Positions 1 through 8,382 of a DNA stretch of 64,000 nucleotides are shown here, piece by piece. The translations under genes and the position numbers were made by a program. The notes under the pieces are model-generated. The model did not search any database and had not been told where the DNA came from. It worked only from the letters and a program-made list of their open reading frames with translations. The DNA is taken from contig NZ_CP047241.1 in assembly GCF_009856625.1 (NCBI RefSeq), positions 4,402,001 to 4,466,000 of the forward strand, written 5' to 3'. The DNA comes from Aquitalea denitrificans (GTDB lineage Bacteria; Pseudomonadota; Gammaproteobacteria; Burkholderiales; Chromobacteriaceae). Within the stretch, counting starts at the first letter, position 1. Each line of letters begins with the position of its first letter.

Positions 1-115
1 ATTTTAAATGGTTAAATTAATGTAAATGGTATGGTAGCGTAGCCCATTTAATGGCTTGCAGCGGGGATGCGGCCATTGCCAATCAAGATGTGATGAATAT
101 TCGTGGAGAATTGTT

Positions 116-790
116 GTGAAACAGAAAACAACTGCCCTGTTGCTGCTGGGCGTCTTGGCGGGCCTGACTGGCTGCGCGACCGAGAGCTCGCAATCCCTGG
201 CCGTGGCACAGGTCAATAGCGTTGCCAAACCTTATACGGGTGTCCGCGCACCGATTTCCATCGGCAAGTTCGATAACCGGTCCAGTTATGCGCGCGGGCT
301 GTTTTCTGATGGTGTTGACCGTTTGGGCAGCCAGGCCAAGACCATTCTGATTACCCATCTGCAGCAGACTGGCCGCTTTAATGTGCTGGATCGCGAAAAT
401 ATGGCGGAAACCAGACAGGAAGCCAGCATCAAGCAACAGGCGCAGAAGCTGAAGGGCGCTGATTACGTGATCACCGGCGATGTCACCGAATTTGGCCGCA
501 AGGAAGTGGGCGATCAGCAACTGTTTGGCATTCTGGGCCGTGGCAAGCAACAGATTGCCTATGCCAAAGTGAATCTGAATATCGTCAACACCGCCACATC
601 CGAAGTGGTGTATTCCACCCAGGGTGCCGGTGAGTACAGCCTGTCCAATCGTGAGGTCATCGGCTTTGGCGGCACCGCCAGCTATGATTCCACCCTGAAT
701 GGCAAGGTACTGGATCTGGCCATCCGCGAAGCGGTGAACCGCCTGACCGAAGCAGTGGATGCCGGTACCTGGCAACCGGCTCGTAACTAA
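116..790 (+). CDS. CsgG-family outer-membrane lipoprotein
   Basis: Predicted lipoprotein of 224 residues related to the curli secretion channel component CsgG. The GTG start at 116 is chosen because a GGAG lies about 8 bases upstream and it opens directly into a lipoprotein signal peptide (Lys-rich start, Leu-rich core, lipobox L-T-G-C at about residues 16-19). The mature part has the CsgG-like pattern of a conserved domain with 'VLDRENM' and 'GADYVITGDVTEF'. It is the first gene of a three-lipoprotein operon (gaps of 16 and 9 bases) whose order, CsgG-like / DUF4810 / DUF799, matches the Neisseria GNA1162 locus. No curli subunits (csgA/B) or csgE/F lie nearby, so a curli role is unlikely; an envelope-complex role is inferred from context only. 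Confidence 0.85.
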   Translation: MKQKTTALLLLGVLAGLTGCATESSQSLAVAQVNSVAKPYTGVRAPISIGKFDNRSSYARGLFSDGVDRLGSQAKTILITHLQQTGRFNVLDRENMAETRQEASIKQQAQKLKGADYVITGDVTEFGRKEVGDQQLFGILGRGKQQIAYAKVNLNIVNTATSEVVYSTQGAGEYSLSNREVIGFGGTASYDSTLNGKVLDLAIREAVNRLTEAVDAGTWQPARN

Positions 791-806
791 GGCGGGGTGC
801 TTGGTC

Positions 807-1160
807 ATGACGATTTCCAAAGCATCACGCCGGGTCCTGCCGCTGCTGAGCCTTTGTCTGCTGGCGGCCTGTGTACAGGCACCCAAGACACTGTACCAGT
901 GGGAAGGCTATCAACCGCAGGTGTATGAACACTTCAAGGGCCAGAGCCCGCAACAGCAGATCACCGAGCTGGAAAAAGGTCTGGAGCGCATTGCCGCCAA
1001 GGGCAATGTTCCCCCGCCGGGCTACCGGGCGCATTTGGGCATGCTGTATGCCGAAACCGGGCGCGACGACCTGGCCTTGCAGCAGCTAGAGGCCGAGAAA
1101 GCCGCCTTTCCCGAGTCGGCAGCCTATATCGATTTCCTGCTGAAGAAATACCGGAAGTAA
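807..1160 (+). CDS. DUF4810 family lipoprotein
   Basis: Small lipoprotein of 117 residues. The ATG at 807 is preferred over earlier in-frame starts because it begins a compact signal peptide ending in the lipobox L-A-A-C (Cys about residue 22). The mature protein starts with the 'YQWEGYQPQVYEH' stretch typical of DUF4810 and continues into a helical, TPR-like region ('AHLGMLYAETGRDDLALQQL'). It is the middle gene of the trio, 16 bases after the CsgG-like gene and 9 bases before the DUF799 gene. Family function is unknown; co-occurrence with the other two lipoproteins suggests one envelope assembly. Confidence 0.8.
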   Translation: MTISKASRRVLPLLSLCLLAACVQAPKTLYQWEGYQPQVYEHFKGQSPQQQITELEKGLERIAAKGNVPPPGYRAHLGMLYAETGRDDLALQQLEAEKAAFPESAAYIDFLLKKYRK

Positions 1161-1169
1161 GGACCGACC

Positions 1170-1838
1170 ATGCGACATTTTTTCCGATTGATCAGCTGCC
1201 TGGCCGTGGCAGCCCTGTTGTCTGCCTGCGCCGCCAGCCAGCCGCCAGCCAAGCGTGATTACACTGCGTACAAGGAAAGCAAGCCCAGAAGCATCCTGGT
1301 GCTGCCGCCCTTGAACAACTCGCCGGATGTCAACGCCAGCTACAGCGTACTGTCGGTGCTGACCTACCCGCTGGCTGAAGCTGGCTACTATGTGCTGCCG
1401 GTGGCACTGGTGGACAGCACCTTCAAGCAGAACGGCCTGACCGTGCCCGGCGATATCCATCAAGTGGCACCGGCCAAGCTGCGTGACATCTTTGGTGCCG
1501 ATGCGGGGCTGTATGTCACCATCAGCAAATACGGTTCCACCTACACCGTGCTGGACAGTGTCACCGTGGTGGCGGCTTCGGCCCGGTTGGTGGACCTGCG
1601 TACAGGTACCGAGCTGTGGAGCGGCAGTGCCAGTGCTTCCAGCGCCGAAAACCAGAACAATAACAATAACGGTGGCCTGGTGGGCATGCTGATTTCCGCG
1701 GCCATCAAGCAGATTGCCAACAACCTGAGCGACAGCGGCCATGATGTGGCTGGTATTACCAGCAATCGCTTGTTGTCGGCCGGTCATTACAATGGCTTGC
1801 TGTTCGGGCCGTACTCGCCGCACTATGGCACCGACTGA
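1170..1838 (+). CDS. DUF799 / GNA1162-like lipoprotein
   Basis: Lipoprotein of 222 residues resembling meningococcal GNA1162 (DUF799). The signal peptide ends in lipobox L-S-A-C near residue 20. The mature part carries 'SILVLPPLNNSPDV' and a conserved central region ('YPLAEAGYYVLPVALVDSTF'), as in the family, whose crystal structure is known to be TolB-N/ABC-like (family knowledge). A short run of five Asn residues (about 164-168) is a low-complexity spot. It is the last gene of the trio and is followed directly by a bidirectional terminator. Function is unproven; outer-membrane anchoring is supported by the lipobox. Confidence 0.85.
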   Translation: MRHFFRLISCLAVAALLSACAASQPPAKRDYTAYKESKPRSILVLPPLNNSPDVNASYSVLSVLTYPLAEAGYYVLPVALVDSTFKQNGLTVPGDIHQVAPAKLRDIFGADAGLYVTISKYGSTYTVLDSVTVVAASARLVDLRTGTELWSGSASASSAENQNNNNNGGLVGMLISAAIKQIANNLSDSGHDVAGITSNRLLSAGHYNGLLFGPYSPHYGTD

Positions 1839-1852
1839 TTGGAGCGCACATG

Positions 1853-1890
1853 AAAAAGCCGCCAGGGAATGGCTCCTCTGGCGGCTTTTT
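1853..1890. terminator. Bidirectional intrinsic terminator
   Basis: An 8-bp perfect stem (1858-1865 with 1878-1885) is flanked by five A on the left and five T on the right, so it can end transcripts from the lipoprotein operon on the plus strand and pyk on the minus strand, which converge here. Confidence 0.85.
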
Positions 1891-1906
1891 TCATGTGCAG
1901 GGAGAA

Positions 1907-3316
1907 TCAGGGGTAGACAATACGCAGCAGATTGGTGGCACCCGGTGTCCCAAACGGCACACCGGCGATAATCACCATTGGCTTGCCCTGCTCAGCCAGT
2001 CCCAGCTTGGTGGCGCAGAAGGTGGTTTTCACCACCATGTCTTCCAGATTCTCTGCATCCGGGCCGTTATAGGCCACTACGCCCCATACCAGAGTCAGAC
2101 GGCGTGCCGTGCTCAGTCGCGGAGAAATACCCATGATGGGGGTGTGTGGTCGTTCGCGTGCCAGCCGCAGGCAGGTGGAGCCGGAGGTAGTAAAGGCGGC
2201 GGAGACGGTAACCGGCAGAATGGCGGCTACCTTGCGCACGCAGGCGGCAATGGCATCGGCCTGCTCTGGTGATTCTGCCGCGCTGTAGTCCAGTGCCATT
2301 ACGCGGCGGTAGTCCGGTGCGCTTTCCACGCGACGGATCACCCGGTCCATGATTTGCACCGCTTCTATCGGGAAGGAGCCGGCGGCGGTTTCCGCCGACA
2401 GCATCACTGCATCGGCACCTTCATACACGGCGGTGGCCACGTCGTTGGCCTCGGCACGGGTGGGGGTGGGGGCGGTGATCATGGATTCCAGCATCTGGGT
2501 AGCCACAATCACCGGGCGGCCCAGGTGACGGCACTGGTGCACGATACGGCGCTGCACCACCGGCACGTCTTCCGGTGGCAGCTCCACGCCCAGGTCGCCG
2601 CGTGCCACCATCACCGCATCGGCCAGTTCGGCAATCTCGTCCAGCTGGTCCACGGCGGACGGTTTTTCAATCTTCACCACAATGCCCACGCTGCTGCCTA
2701 TCATCTGGCGCAGTTCGCGCACATCTTCAGCTGTTTGCACAAAGGACAGCGCAATCCAGTCCGCTCCTTCCTGCAGGGCGAATTCGGCGTCCTTGCGGTC
2801 TTTCGGGGTGATGGCCGACAGCGGCAGGATGGTTTGCGGCAGATTGAAGCCCTTGCGGTCGGACAGTTCGCCACCCACCACCACGGTGGTTTCAATCACC
2901 CGGTCCTGCACACGTTCCACGTGAAACGACAACTTGCCGTCGTTTACCAGAATGTGATGGCCGTGTTCCAGCGCGGCGAAGGCTTCCGGGTGGGGCAGGG
3001 TGACCTGGGTGGCATCGCCGTCCACCTGATCCAGTACAAAACGATAGGGCTGGCCCACGCGCACGGTGACCGGGCCTTGCGGGAAAGTGCCGATGCGCAA
3101 CTTGGGTCCTTGCAGATCCACCAGCACGCCAATGGGGCGGCCCATTTCTGTTTCCGCGGCGCGGATGGCAGCCAGCCGGGCGCGGTGGTCGTCGTGGCTG
3201 CCATGACTCATGTTCAGGCGGAATACATTCACCCCGGCGCGCGCCAGCGCCAGGATTTGCTGCGGGGTGCTGGATGCCGGGCCCAGCGTGGCGAGAATCT
3301 TGGTATTGCGGAGCAT
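1907..3316 (-). CDS. pyk: Pyruvate kinase
   Basis: Converts phosphoenolpyruvate and ADP to pyruvate and ATP in the last step of glycolysis, in the cytoplasm. The 469-residue length and the N-terminus ('TKILATLGPAS', 'NVFRLNMSHG') match the PykA type. Further motifs: 'VDLQGPKLRIG', the catalytic-lysine region 'GIVVKIEKPSAVD', 'MVARGDLGVELP' and 'VIVATQMLESM', so the fold is complete. The ATG at 3316 has AAGGA seven bases upstream. It is transcribed alone, convergent with the lipoprotein trio. A parS-like sequence lies inside its coding region at 2913-2928. Confidence 0.97.
   Translation of the reverse strand: MLRNTKILATLGPASSTPQQILALARAGVNVFRLNMSHGSHDDHRARLAAIRAAETEMGRPIGVLVDLQGPKLRIGTFPQGPVTVRVGQPYRFVLDQVDGDATQVTLPHPEAFAALEHGHHILVNDGKLSFHVERVQDRVIETTVVVGGELSDRKGFNLPQTILPLSAITPKDRKDAEFALQEGADWIALSFVQTAEDVRELRQMIGSSVGIVVKIEKPSAVDQLDEIAELADAVMVARGDLGVELPPEDVPVVQRRIVHQCRHLGRPVIVATQMLESMITAPTPTRAEANDVATAVYEGADAVMLSAETAAGSFPIEAVQIMDRVIRRVESAPDYRRVMALDYSAAESPEQADAIAACVRKVAAILPVTVSAAFTTSGSTCLRLARERPHTPIMGISPRLSTARRLTLVWGVVAYNGPDAENLEDMVVKTTFCATKLGLAEQGKPMVIIAGVPFGTPGATNLLRIVYP
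2913..2928 (+). promoter_or_regulatory. parS-like ParB binding site (core perfect)
   Basis: CGTTCCACGTGAAACG matches the chromosomal parS consensus TGTTNCACGTGAAACA in the 14-bp core, with mismatches only at the first and last base. It lies within pyk. It is one of three such sites in the window. Confidence 0.55.
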
Positions 3317-3729
3317 GTACTTGTCCTTGTCGGTGCCGGTCTGCGCTGGCGGGGTGTTGTCGGGTGGACCTGATCAGTCGGCGGGTTGCCGACTCTGGTC
3401 TCTTGCTTTTCGCAACATGCTGCCACAACTGGAATGTAGTGGCTTTGCTACCTTGCAGGCACTTGGGCTGGGTGTTGCCACCTTGTCAGTTGGGAAAAAA
3501 TCCGGGCGCGCTTTATGCGCGTTTTTCTTGCGCAGCCTGCCATTGGTGTTGTTATTTTGCCCCTCTATGCCGCAACGCTTGCTTGCTGCAAAGCAAGAAA
3601 AGCGCAAATCCTTGTAGTTCGGTACTTACAGACCATTCGCATTTACGATATCTTGCGCTGCAAAATGCGCTGGAACCGGCGATGGCGAGGTCGGATTTCA
3701 GACATGTACGAAAGTTTTATGCGTGCTGA
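3317..3729. other. Intergenic region between divergent pyk and glpK
   Basis: About 600 bases separate the two divergent start codons. This portion holds the presumed pyk promoter on the minus strand and an AT-rich stretch around 3480-3660. No coding region with a convincing start, ribosome site or family resemblance was seen. Confidence 0.4.
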
Positions 3730-3757
3730 TTGACAGCTGAAGCGTGTTAACTAGAAT
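3730..3757 (+). promoter_or_regulatory. Sigma-70-type promoter of glpK
   Basis: Perfect -35 hexamer TTGACA (3730-3735), 16-base spacer, -10 TAGAAT (3752-3757, five of six). It lies 160 bases before glpK and just upstream of a GlpR-operator-like sequence, so a repressor bound there would cover the transcription start. Confidence 0.6.
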
Positions 3758-3766
3758 TGGCCGAAA

Positions 3767-3800
3767 ATAAAACGAACATCATAAATACAAAAAACAACAT
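3767..3800 (+). promoter_or_regulatory. glpR: GlpR operator candidate before glpK
   Basis: Contains AAAACGAACAT (3769-3779) and the related AACAACAT (3793-3800). The octamer ACGAACAT is repeated twice, 10 bases apart, upstream of glpD (6555-6572). Sharing between two glp promoters and the presence of glpR nearby support a GlpR operator; this is inference from sequence matching. Confidence 0.55.
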
Positions 3801-3917
3801 AACAAAGATTGCCAGCCCGCCCCGGCGTACCGCAGGGCTTGAGGCGATGCCGTCAAAACCAGTCAGCAAAAACGCTCGGCCAGCAACGGCCTTTGGATTG
3901 CCAAGGAGACATCTCAC

Positions 3918-5414
3918 ATGAAGAACCAGTTCATTCTGGCGCTGGATCAGGGTACGACCAGTTCGCGTGCCATTCTGTTCAACCAGGCCGGCGACATCGT
4001 GTCGCTGGCGCAAAAGGAATTCCGCCAGATTTACCCGCAGCCGGGCTGGGTGGAACACGACCCGCAGGAAATCTGGGGCGGTCAGGCCGGTGTGGCTGCC
4101 GAAGCCGTGGCCAAGGCCGGTATCGACGGCCGCAGCATTGCCGCCATCGGTATCACCAACCAGCGCGAAACCACCATTGTGTGGGACCGCGAAACCGGCC
4201 TGCCGGTGTATAACGCCATCGTCTGGCAAGACCGCCGTACCGCAGCCTTTTGCGACCAGCTGAAAGAACGCGGCCTGGCTGACACCATCCGCAACAAGAC
4301 CGGCCTGCTGGTGGATGCCTATTTCTCCGGCAGCAAGATCAAGTGGATTCTGGACAATGTGCCGGGCGCACGTGCCCGTGCCGAGGCCGGCAAGCTGGCC
4401 TTCGGCACCGTGGACAGCTGGCTGATCTGGAACTTCACCCACGGCAAAGTACATGTGACCGACGTGTCCAATGCCTCGCGTACCATGCTGTACAACATCC
4501 ACACGCTGCAATGGGATGCCGAGCTGCTGGACATCCTGAGCATTCCGGCCAGCATGCTGCCGGAAGTGAAAAGCTCCAGCGAAGTGTACGGCCACACCCA
4601 TGCCGCGCATCTGGGGGTGGAAATTCCGATTGCCGGCGTGGCCGGCGACCAGCAGGCTGCCTTGTTCGGCCAGCAGTGCACCCGTCCGGGCATGGTGAAG
4701 AATACTTACGGCACCGGCTGCTTCATGATGATGAACACCGGTGAACAACCGATCGAATCCACCAACAAGCTGTTGACCACCATTGCCTGGCAAGTGGATG
4801 GCAAGGTGCATTACGCGCTGGAAGGGTCCATCTTCATTGGTGGCGCGGTGGTGAAATGGCTGCGCGACGGCCTGGGCATCATCCGCCATTCGGCCGATGT
4901 CGGCCCGCTGGCGCAGGAAGTGGCCGACAGCGATGGCGTGTACCTGGTGCCGGCCTTTGCCGGTCTGGGTGCGCCGCACTGGAATCAGGACGCGCGCGGC
5001 ACCATCGTCGGTGCCACGCTGGGCACCAAGGCGGCGCATATTGCCCGCGCCGCGCTGGACAGCATTGCCTACCAGACCATGGACGTGCTCAAGGCCATGG
5101 AAGCCGATGCCGGCATGGCCATTGCCGAACTGCGTGTGGATGGCGGTGCCACCGTCAACGAACTGCTGATGCAATTCCAGTCCGACATTCTCGGCGTGGA
5201 CGTGGTCCGCCCGAAAATCACCGAAACCACCGCGCTGGGTGCGGCTTATCTGGCCGGGCTGGCCGTGGGCTACTGGGCCGGAGTGGAGGACATCCAGGGC
5301 CAGTGGCAACTGGATCGCCGCTTCCAGCAAAGCATGGCGGCCGAACAGGTAGCGGCCAATGTCCGTGGCTGGGTGCGCGCGGTGAACGCGGCCAAGGCCT
5401 GGGCCGAGGGCTGA
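3918..5414 (+). CDS. glpK: Glycerol kinase
   Basis: Phosphorylates glycerol to sn-glycerol 3-phosphate using ATP, trapping glycerol taken up by GlpF. The 498-residue length is standard for the FGGY kinase family. Seen: phosphate-binding 'LDQGTTSSRAILF' (residues 9-21), substrate-site 'GITNQRETTIVW', 'GVAGDQQAALFGQ' around residue 243, 'YGTGCFMMMNTG' near 263 and 'LRVDGGATVN' near the C-terminus. The ATG at 3918 follows AAGGAG by nine bases. It is the first gene of glpK-glpF and is probably repressed by GlpR through the operator upstream. Confidence 0.97.
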   Translation: MKNQFILALDQGTTSSRAILFNQAGDIVSLAQKEFRQIYPQPGWVEHDPQEIWGGQAGVAAEAVAKAGIDGRSIAAIGITNQRETTIVWDRETGLPVYNAIVWQDRRTAAFCDQLKERGLADTIRNKTGLLVDAYFSGSKIKWILDNVPGARARAEAGKLAFGTVDSWLIWNFTHGKVHVTDVSNASRTMLYNIHTLQWDAELLDILSIPASMLPEVKSSSEVYGHTHAAHLGVEIPIAGVAGDQQAALFGQQCTRPGMVKNTYGTGCFMMMNTGEQPIESTNKLLTTIAWQVDGKVHYALEGSIFIGGAVVKWLRDGLGIIRHSADVGPLAQEVADSDGVYLVPAFAGLGAPHWNQDARGTIVGATLGTKAAHIARAALDSIAYQTMDVLKAMEADAGMAIAELRVDGGATVNELLMQFQSDILGVDVVRPKITETTALGAAYLAGLAVGYWAGVEDIQGQWQLDRRFQQSMAAEQVAANVRGWVRAVNAAKAWAEG

Positions 5415-5647
5415 GCCACATTCTTGCACGATGCTAACCGGTAGTCTTGCCGCAGCCATGCCCGGGCTGCGTGCAAGGAGTTTGGTGCCACCGGTATGGC
5501 CGTGTGATTTCCTTTTGTGATTTTGGTCGGACGGTTACGGGATGGCAGCAACACCATCCCGGCTGTCTGCCGGCAACGACGCCATGAAAGAGCAGCCATC
5601 AGCCAGAGTAGCCGATGGTAGCGGGAGTCATGGCGCGGAGACTCTGC

Positions 5648-6352
5648 ATGAACCCTTTGTTTGGTGAATTTATCGGAACCGCCCTGCTGGTGTTGCTGGG
5701 CAATGGCGTGGTGGCCAATGTGCTGCTGAGCAATACCAAGGGCCATAACAGCGGCCTGATCGTGATTGCCTTTGGCTGGGCGATGGCGGTGTTTGTCGGC
5801 GTGTTCAGTGTGGCCGCCATCAGCGGTGCGCACCTGAACCCTGCCGTCACCGTGGCGCTGGCGGTAGCCGGCAAGTTTGAATGGGCCCGCGTGCCGGGCT
5901 ATGTGCTGTCACAAATGCTGGGTGGCATGATGGGCGCGCTGCTGGTGTGGGTGATGTACCGCAAGCATTACGAAACCACCGACTGCGCCGATCTCAAGCT
6001 GGCCACCTTCTGCACCGGCCCGGCCATCCGCAGCCTGCCGGGCAATCTGTTGTCCGAGGTGCTGGCCACCTTCGTGCTGGTGTTTGCCATTCTCAGCATG
6101 GTGGCGCCCAAGCTGTCGCTGGGCGCGATGGACGCCCTGCCGGTGGCCTTGCTGGTACTGGGTATCGGTGTGTCGCTGGGCGGCACCACCGGCTATGCGA
6201 TGAGCCCGGCGCGCGATCTGGCCCCGCGCATCATGCATGCGCTGCTGCCGATTCCGGGCAAGGGTTCCAGCGACTGGGGCTATGCCTGGGTGCCGGTGGT
6301 CGGCTCCTTGCTGGGCGGCACGCTGGCAGCGCTCACCTATACCCATCTGTAA
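5648..6352 (+). CDS. glpF: Glycerol uptake facilitator (aquaglyceroporin)
   Basis: Inner-membrane channel of the MIP/aquaporin family that lets glycerol diffuse in. The ATG at 5648 is chosen because CGGAG precedes it by seven bases; an upstream in-frame start would add 11 residues without a ribosome site. The protein is 234 residues with about six membrane segments and two re-entrant loops. The first loop has the canonical 'SGAHLNPAVTVAL'; the second reads 'GYAMSPARDLAPR', with Ser in place of the usual Asn of the NPA motif while the Arg of the selectivity filter is kept. The following 'PIPGKGSSDWGYAWVPVVG' is of the type seen in Gram-positive-like GlpF. It lies 233 bases after glpK and is closed by a terminator. 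Confidence 0.92.
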   Translation: MNPLFGEFIGTALLVLLGNGVVANVLLSNTKGHNSGLIVIAFGWAMAVFVGVFSVAAISGAHLNPAVTVALAVAGKFEWARVPGYVLSQMLGGMMGALLVWVMYRKHYETTDCADLKLATFCTGPAIRSLPGNLLSEVLATFVLVFAILSMVAPKLSLGAMDALPVALLVLGIGVSLGGTTGYAMSPARDLAPRIMHALLPIPGKGSSDWGYAWVPVVGSLLGGTLAALTYTHL

Positions 6353-6392
6353 ACCGTTTTGCTCCTGGTGCCCCGCTGCTGGCGGGGCCGGC

Positions 6393-6417
6393 AAGCCACC
6401 TGCGGGTGGCTTTTTTT
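6393..6417 (+). terminator. Intrinsic terminator after glpF
   Basis: GCCACC (6395-6400), loop TGCG, GGTGGC (6405-6410), then seven T. It ends the glpK-glpF unit. Confidence 0.8.
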
Positions 6418-6551
6418 ATGTGTGTGGTCTGGCGGATGCCACTGCATGTCTGCCTGCGGCAGCCGGTATGACGAAGGAAGGCACGCCTGCCCATGCGAAA
6501 AATGGAAATCAAACAAAGAATATTGTGGTCAATACGCACATTGCGGCGCAC

Positions 6552-6572
6552 AAAACGAACATAAACGAACAT
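6552..6572 (+). promoter_or_regulatory. glpR: GlpR operator candidate before glpD
   Basis: ACGAACAT occurs at 6555-6562 and again at 6565-6572, a direct repeat with a 10-base (one helical turn) period. The same octamer is found at 3772-3779 before glpK. Direct-repeat operators are common for DeoR-family repressors, to which GlpR belongs. Confidence 0.55.
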
Positions 6573-6578
6573 TATGTG

Positions 6579-6607
6579 TTGAATTGATCTTCGTATGACG
6601 CTACGCT
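6579..6607 (+). promoter_or_regulatory. Possible glpD promoter
   Basis: TTGAAT (6579-6584), 17-base spacer, TACGCT (6602-6607). The -10 match is weak. It sits right after the operator-like repeats and 84 bases before the glpD start. Confidence 0.3.
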
Positions 6608-6690
6608 AAGCACATCAACACACGCAATCCGCCTTCTTGCCCTGTAGTGACAGGCGCAAGCCGGATACAGACAAGACCGAGGATGAAACT

Positions 6691-8226
6691 GTGAAACCCT
6701 ACGACCTGATGGTGATTGGTGGCGGCATCAATGGAGCAGGCATTGCCCGTGATGCAGCAGGCCGTGGCCTGTCGGTGCTGCTGTGCGAAAAGGATGATCT
6801 GGCTTCGCACACCTCGTCGGCCAGTACCAAGCTGATACATGGCGGCCTGCGCTATCTGGAATATTACGAGTTTGGCCTGGTGCGCAAGGCGCTGCAGGAG
6901 CGCGAAGTGCTGCTCAAGGCTGCGCCGCACATCATCTGGCCGCTGCGTTTCGTGATGCCGCACGACAAGGCCCAGCGCCCGGAATGGATGATCCGCTGCG
7001 GCTTGTTTCTGTACGACCACCTGGCCCACCGCGAAGTACTGCCCGGCTCGGAAACCATCAGCTTTGCCAAGCACCCCTCCGGCGCACCGCTGAAAGCCGC
7101 GTTCAAGCGTGGTTTTGTCTATTCCGACGGCTGGGTGCAGGATGCCCGGCTGGTGGTGCTCAATGCCATGGCGGCAGCCGAACACGGCGCGCGCATTGTC
7201 ACCCGCACCGCCTGTGTGGCAGCGCGGCGCGAAGGCGAGCACTGGCTGTGCACCTTGCAACACGAAGATGGCCGTCAGGAACAGGTGAAGGCACGCGCCG
7301 TGGTGAATGCCGCCGGCCCCTGGGTGGAAAGCCTGCTGAAAGACACCTTGCAGCTGCCATCGCCCAAGTCCATCCGTTTGGTGAAAGGCAGCCACATCGT
7401 GGTGAAAAAGCTGTTCGATCACCCCTATGCCTATATTTTCCAGAACCCGGACAAGCGCATCATCTTTGCCATCCCGTACGAAAACGACTTCACCCTGATC
7501 GGCACCACCGATGTGGAATACCACGACGATCCGGGTACCGTGCAGATTGATGCCGACGAGGTGGACTACCTGTGCCGCATGAGCAACCGCTACTTCAACA
7601 GCCAGATTGGCCCGGATGATGTACTGAGCACCTACTCCGGCGTGCGCCCGCTGCTGGACGACGACGCCAGCAATGCCTCCAGCGTGACCCGCGATTATGC
7701 GCTGGAGCTGGACAGCAATGGCGCGCCGATGCTGTCGGTGTTTGGCGGCAAGATCACCACCTATCGCAAGCTGGCGGAAGAAGCCGTGGACCGGCTGGCC
7801 CCGCTACTGGGCAATCACCAACCTACCTGGACGGCCGGTGTGCCGCTGCCGGGCGGCGACATGCCGAATGCCGATGCGACGGCTTTCCTTACCGTCAGCC
7901 AGCAGCGCCATCCCTGGCTGCCGGCAGCGCTGCTGCAACGCTATGTGAAAACCTATGGTACGCGCCTGAACACCCTGATCGGCAGCGCCCGCAGTCTGGC
8001 CGAGCTGGGCGCGGAAATCCTGCCGGGCGTGTACGAAGCAGAACTCAACTATCTGGTGGATCAGGAATGGGCGGTTAGCGCGGAAGACATCCTGTGGCGG
8101 CGCAGCAAGCTGCGTCTGCATCTGCCAGCCAATGCCGGCACGGTGCTGGATGCCTGGCTGGCGCAAAACCGGGCCGGAACGAGTGATGCCGGCCAACGGT
8201 CGACGGCAGGTGCAAGCCCGTTGTAG
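6691..8226 (+). CDS. glpD: Aerobic glycerol-3-phosphate dehydrogenase
   Basis: Membrane-associated flavoenzyme that oxidises glycerol 3-phosphate to dihydroxyacetone phosphate and passes electrons to quinone. The GTG at 6691 is chosen because GAGGA lies seven bases upstream and the FAD-binding Rossmann motif follows at once ('VIGGGINGAGIARDAAGRG', about residues 8-26). Other landmarks: 'ASTKLIHGGLRYLEYYEFGL', 'VVNAAGPWV', 'GTTDVEYHDDP', 'FGGKITTYRKLAEEAVD'. At 511 residues it has the family length, including the C-terminal helical cap. It is monocistronic, with glp operator-like repeats upstream. Confidence 0.95.
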   Translation: MKPYDLMVIGGGINGAGIARDAAGRGLSVLLCEKDDLASHTSSASTKLIHGGLRYLEYYEFGLVRKALQEREVLLKAAPHIIWPLRFVMPHDKAQRPEWMIRCGLFLYDHLAHREVLPGSETISFAKHPSGAPLKAAFKRGFVYSDGWVQDARLVVLNAMAAAEHGARIVTRTACVAARREGEHWLCTLQHEDGRQEQVKARAVVNAAGPWVESLLKDTLQLPSPKSIRLVKGSHIVVKKLFDHPYAYIFQNPDKRIIFAIPYENDFTLIGTTDVEYHDDPGTVQIDADEVDYLCRMSNRYFNSQIGPDDVLSTYSGVRPLLDDDASNASSVTRDYALELDSNGAPMLSVFGGKITTYRKLAEEAVDRLAPLLGNHQPTWTAGVPLPGGDMPNADATAFLTVSQQRHPWLPAALLQRYVKTYGTRLNTLIGSARSLAELGAEILPGVYEAELNYLVDQEWAVSAEDILWRRSKLRLHLPANAGTVLDAWLAQNRAGTSDAGQRSTAGASPL

Positions 8227-8250
8227 GGAAGCAAGGTGGACGAAACAGTG

Positions 8251-8280
8251 GTGGCATCCAGGCAAGAGCCCGGATGCCAC
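8251..8280 (+). terminator. Perfect 9-bp hairpin after glpD
   Basis: GTGGCATCC (8251-8259) pairs with GGATGCCAC (8272-8280) around a 12-base loop. There is no T run after it, so it may be a 3' stabilising hairpin or a non-canonical terminator. Confidence 0.45.
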
Positions 8281-8382
8281 ACCCTGAAACGGCGTTGATG
8301 TTGTCTGTGCTGTAGTGCGCAGAACTTGATTCATCAGGCAAGCACCACTAACGAAGCGTGGTCCTGAAGAGACCGTTCGGGC

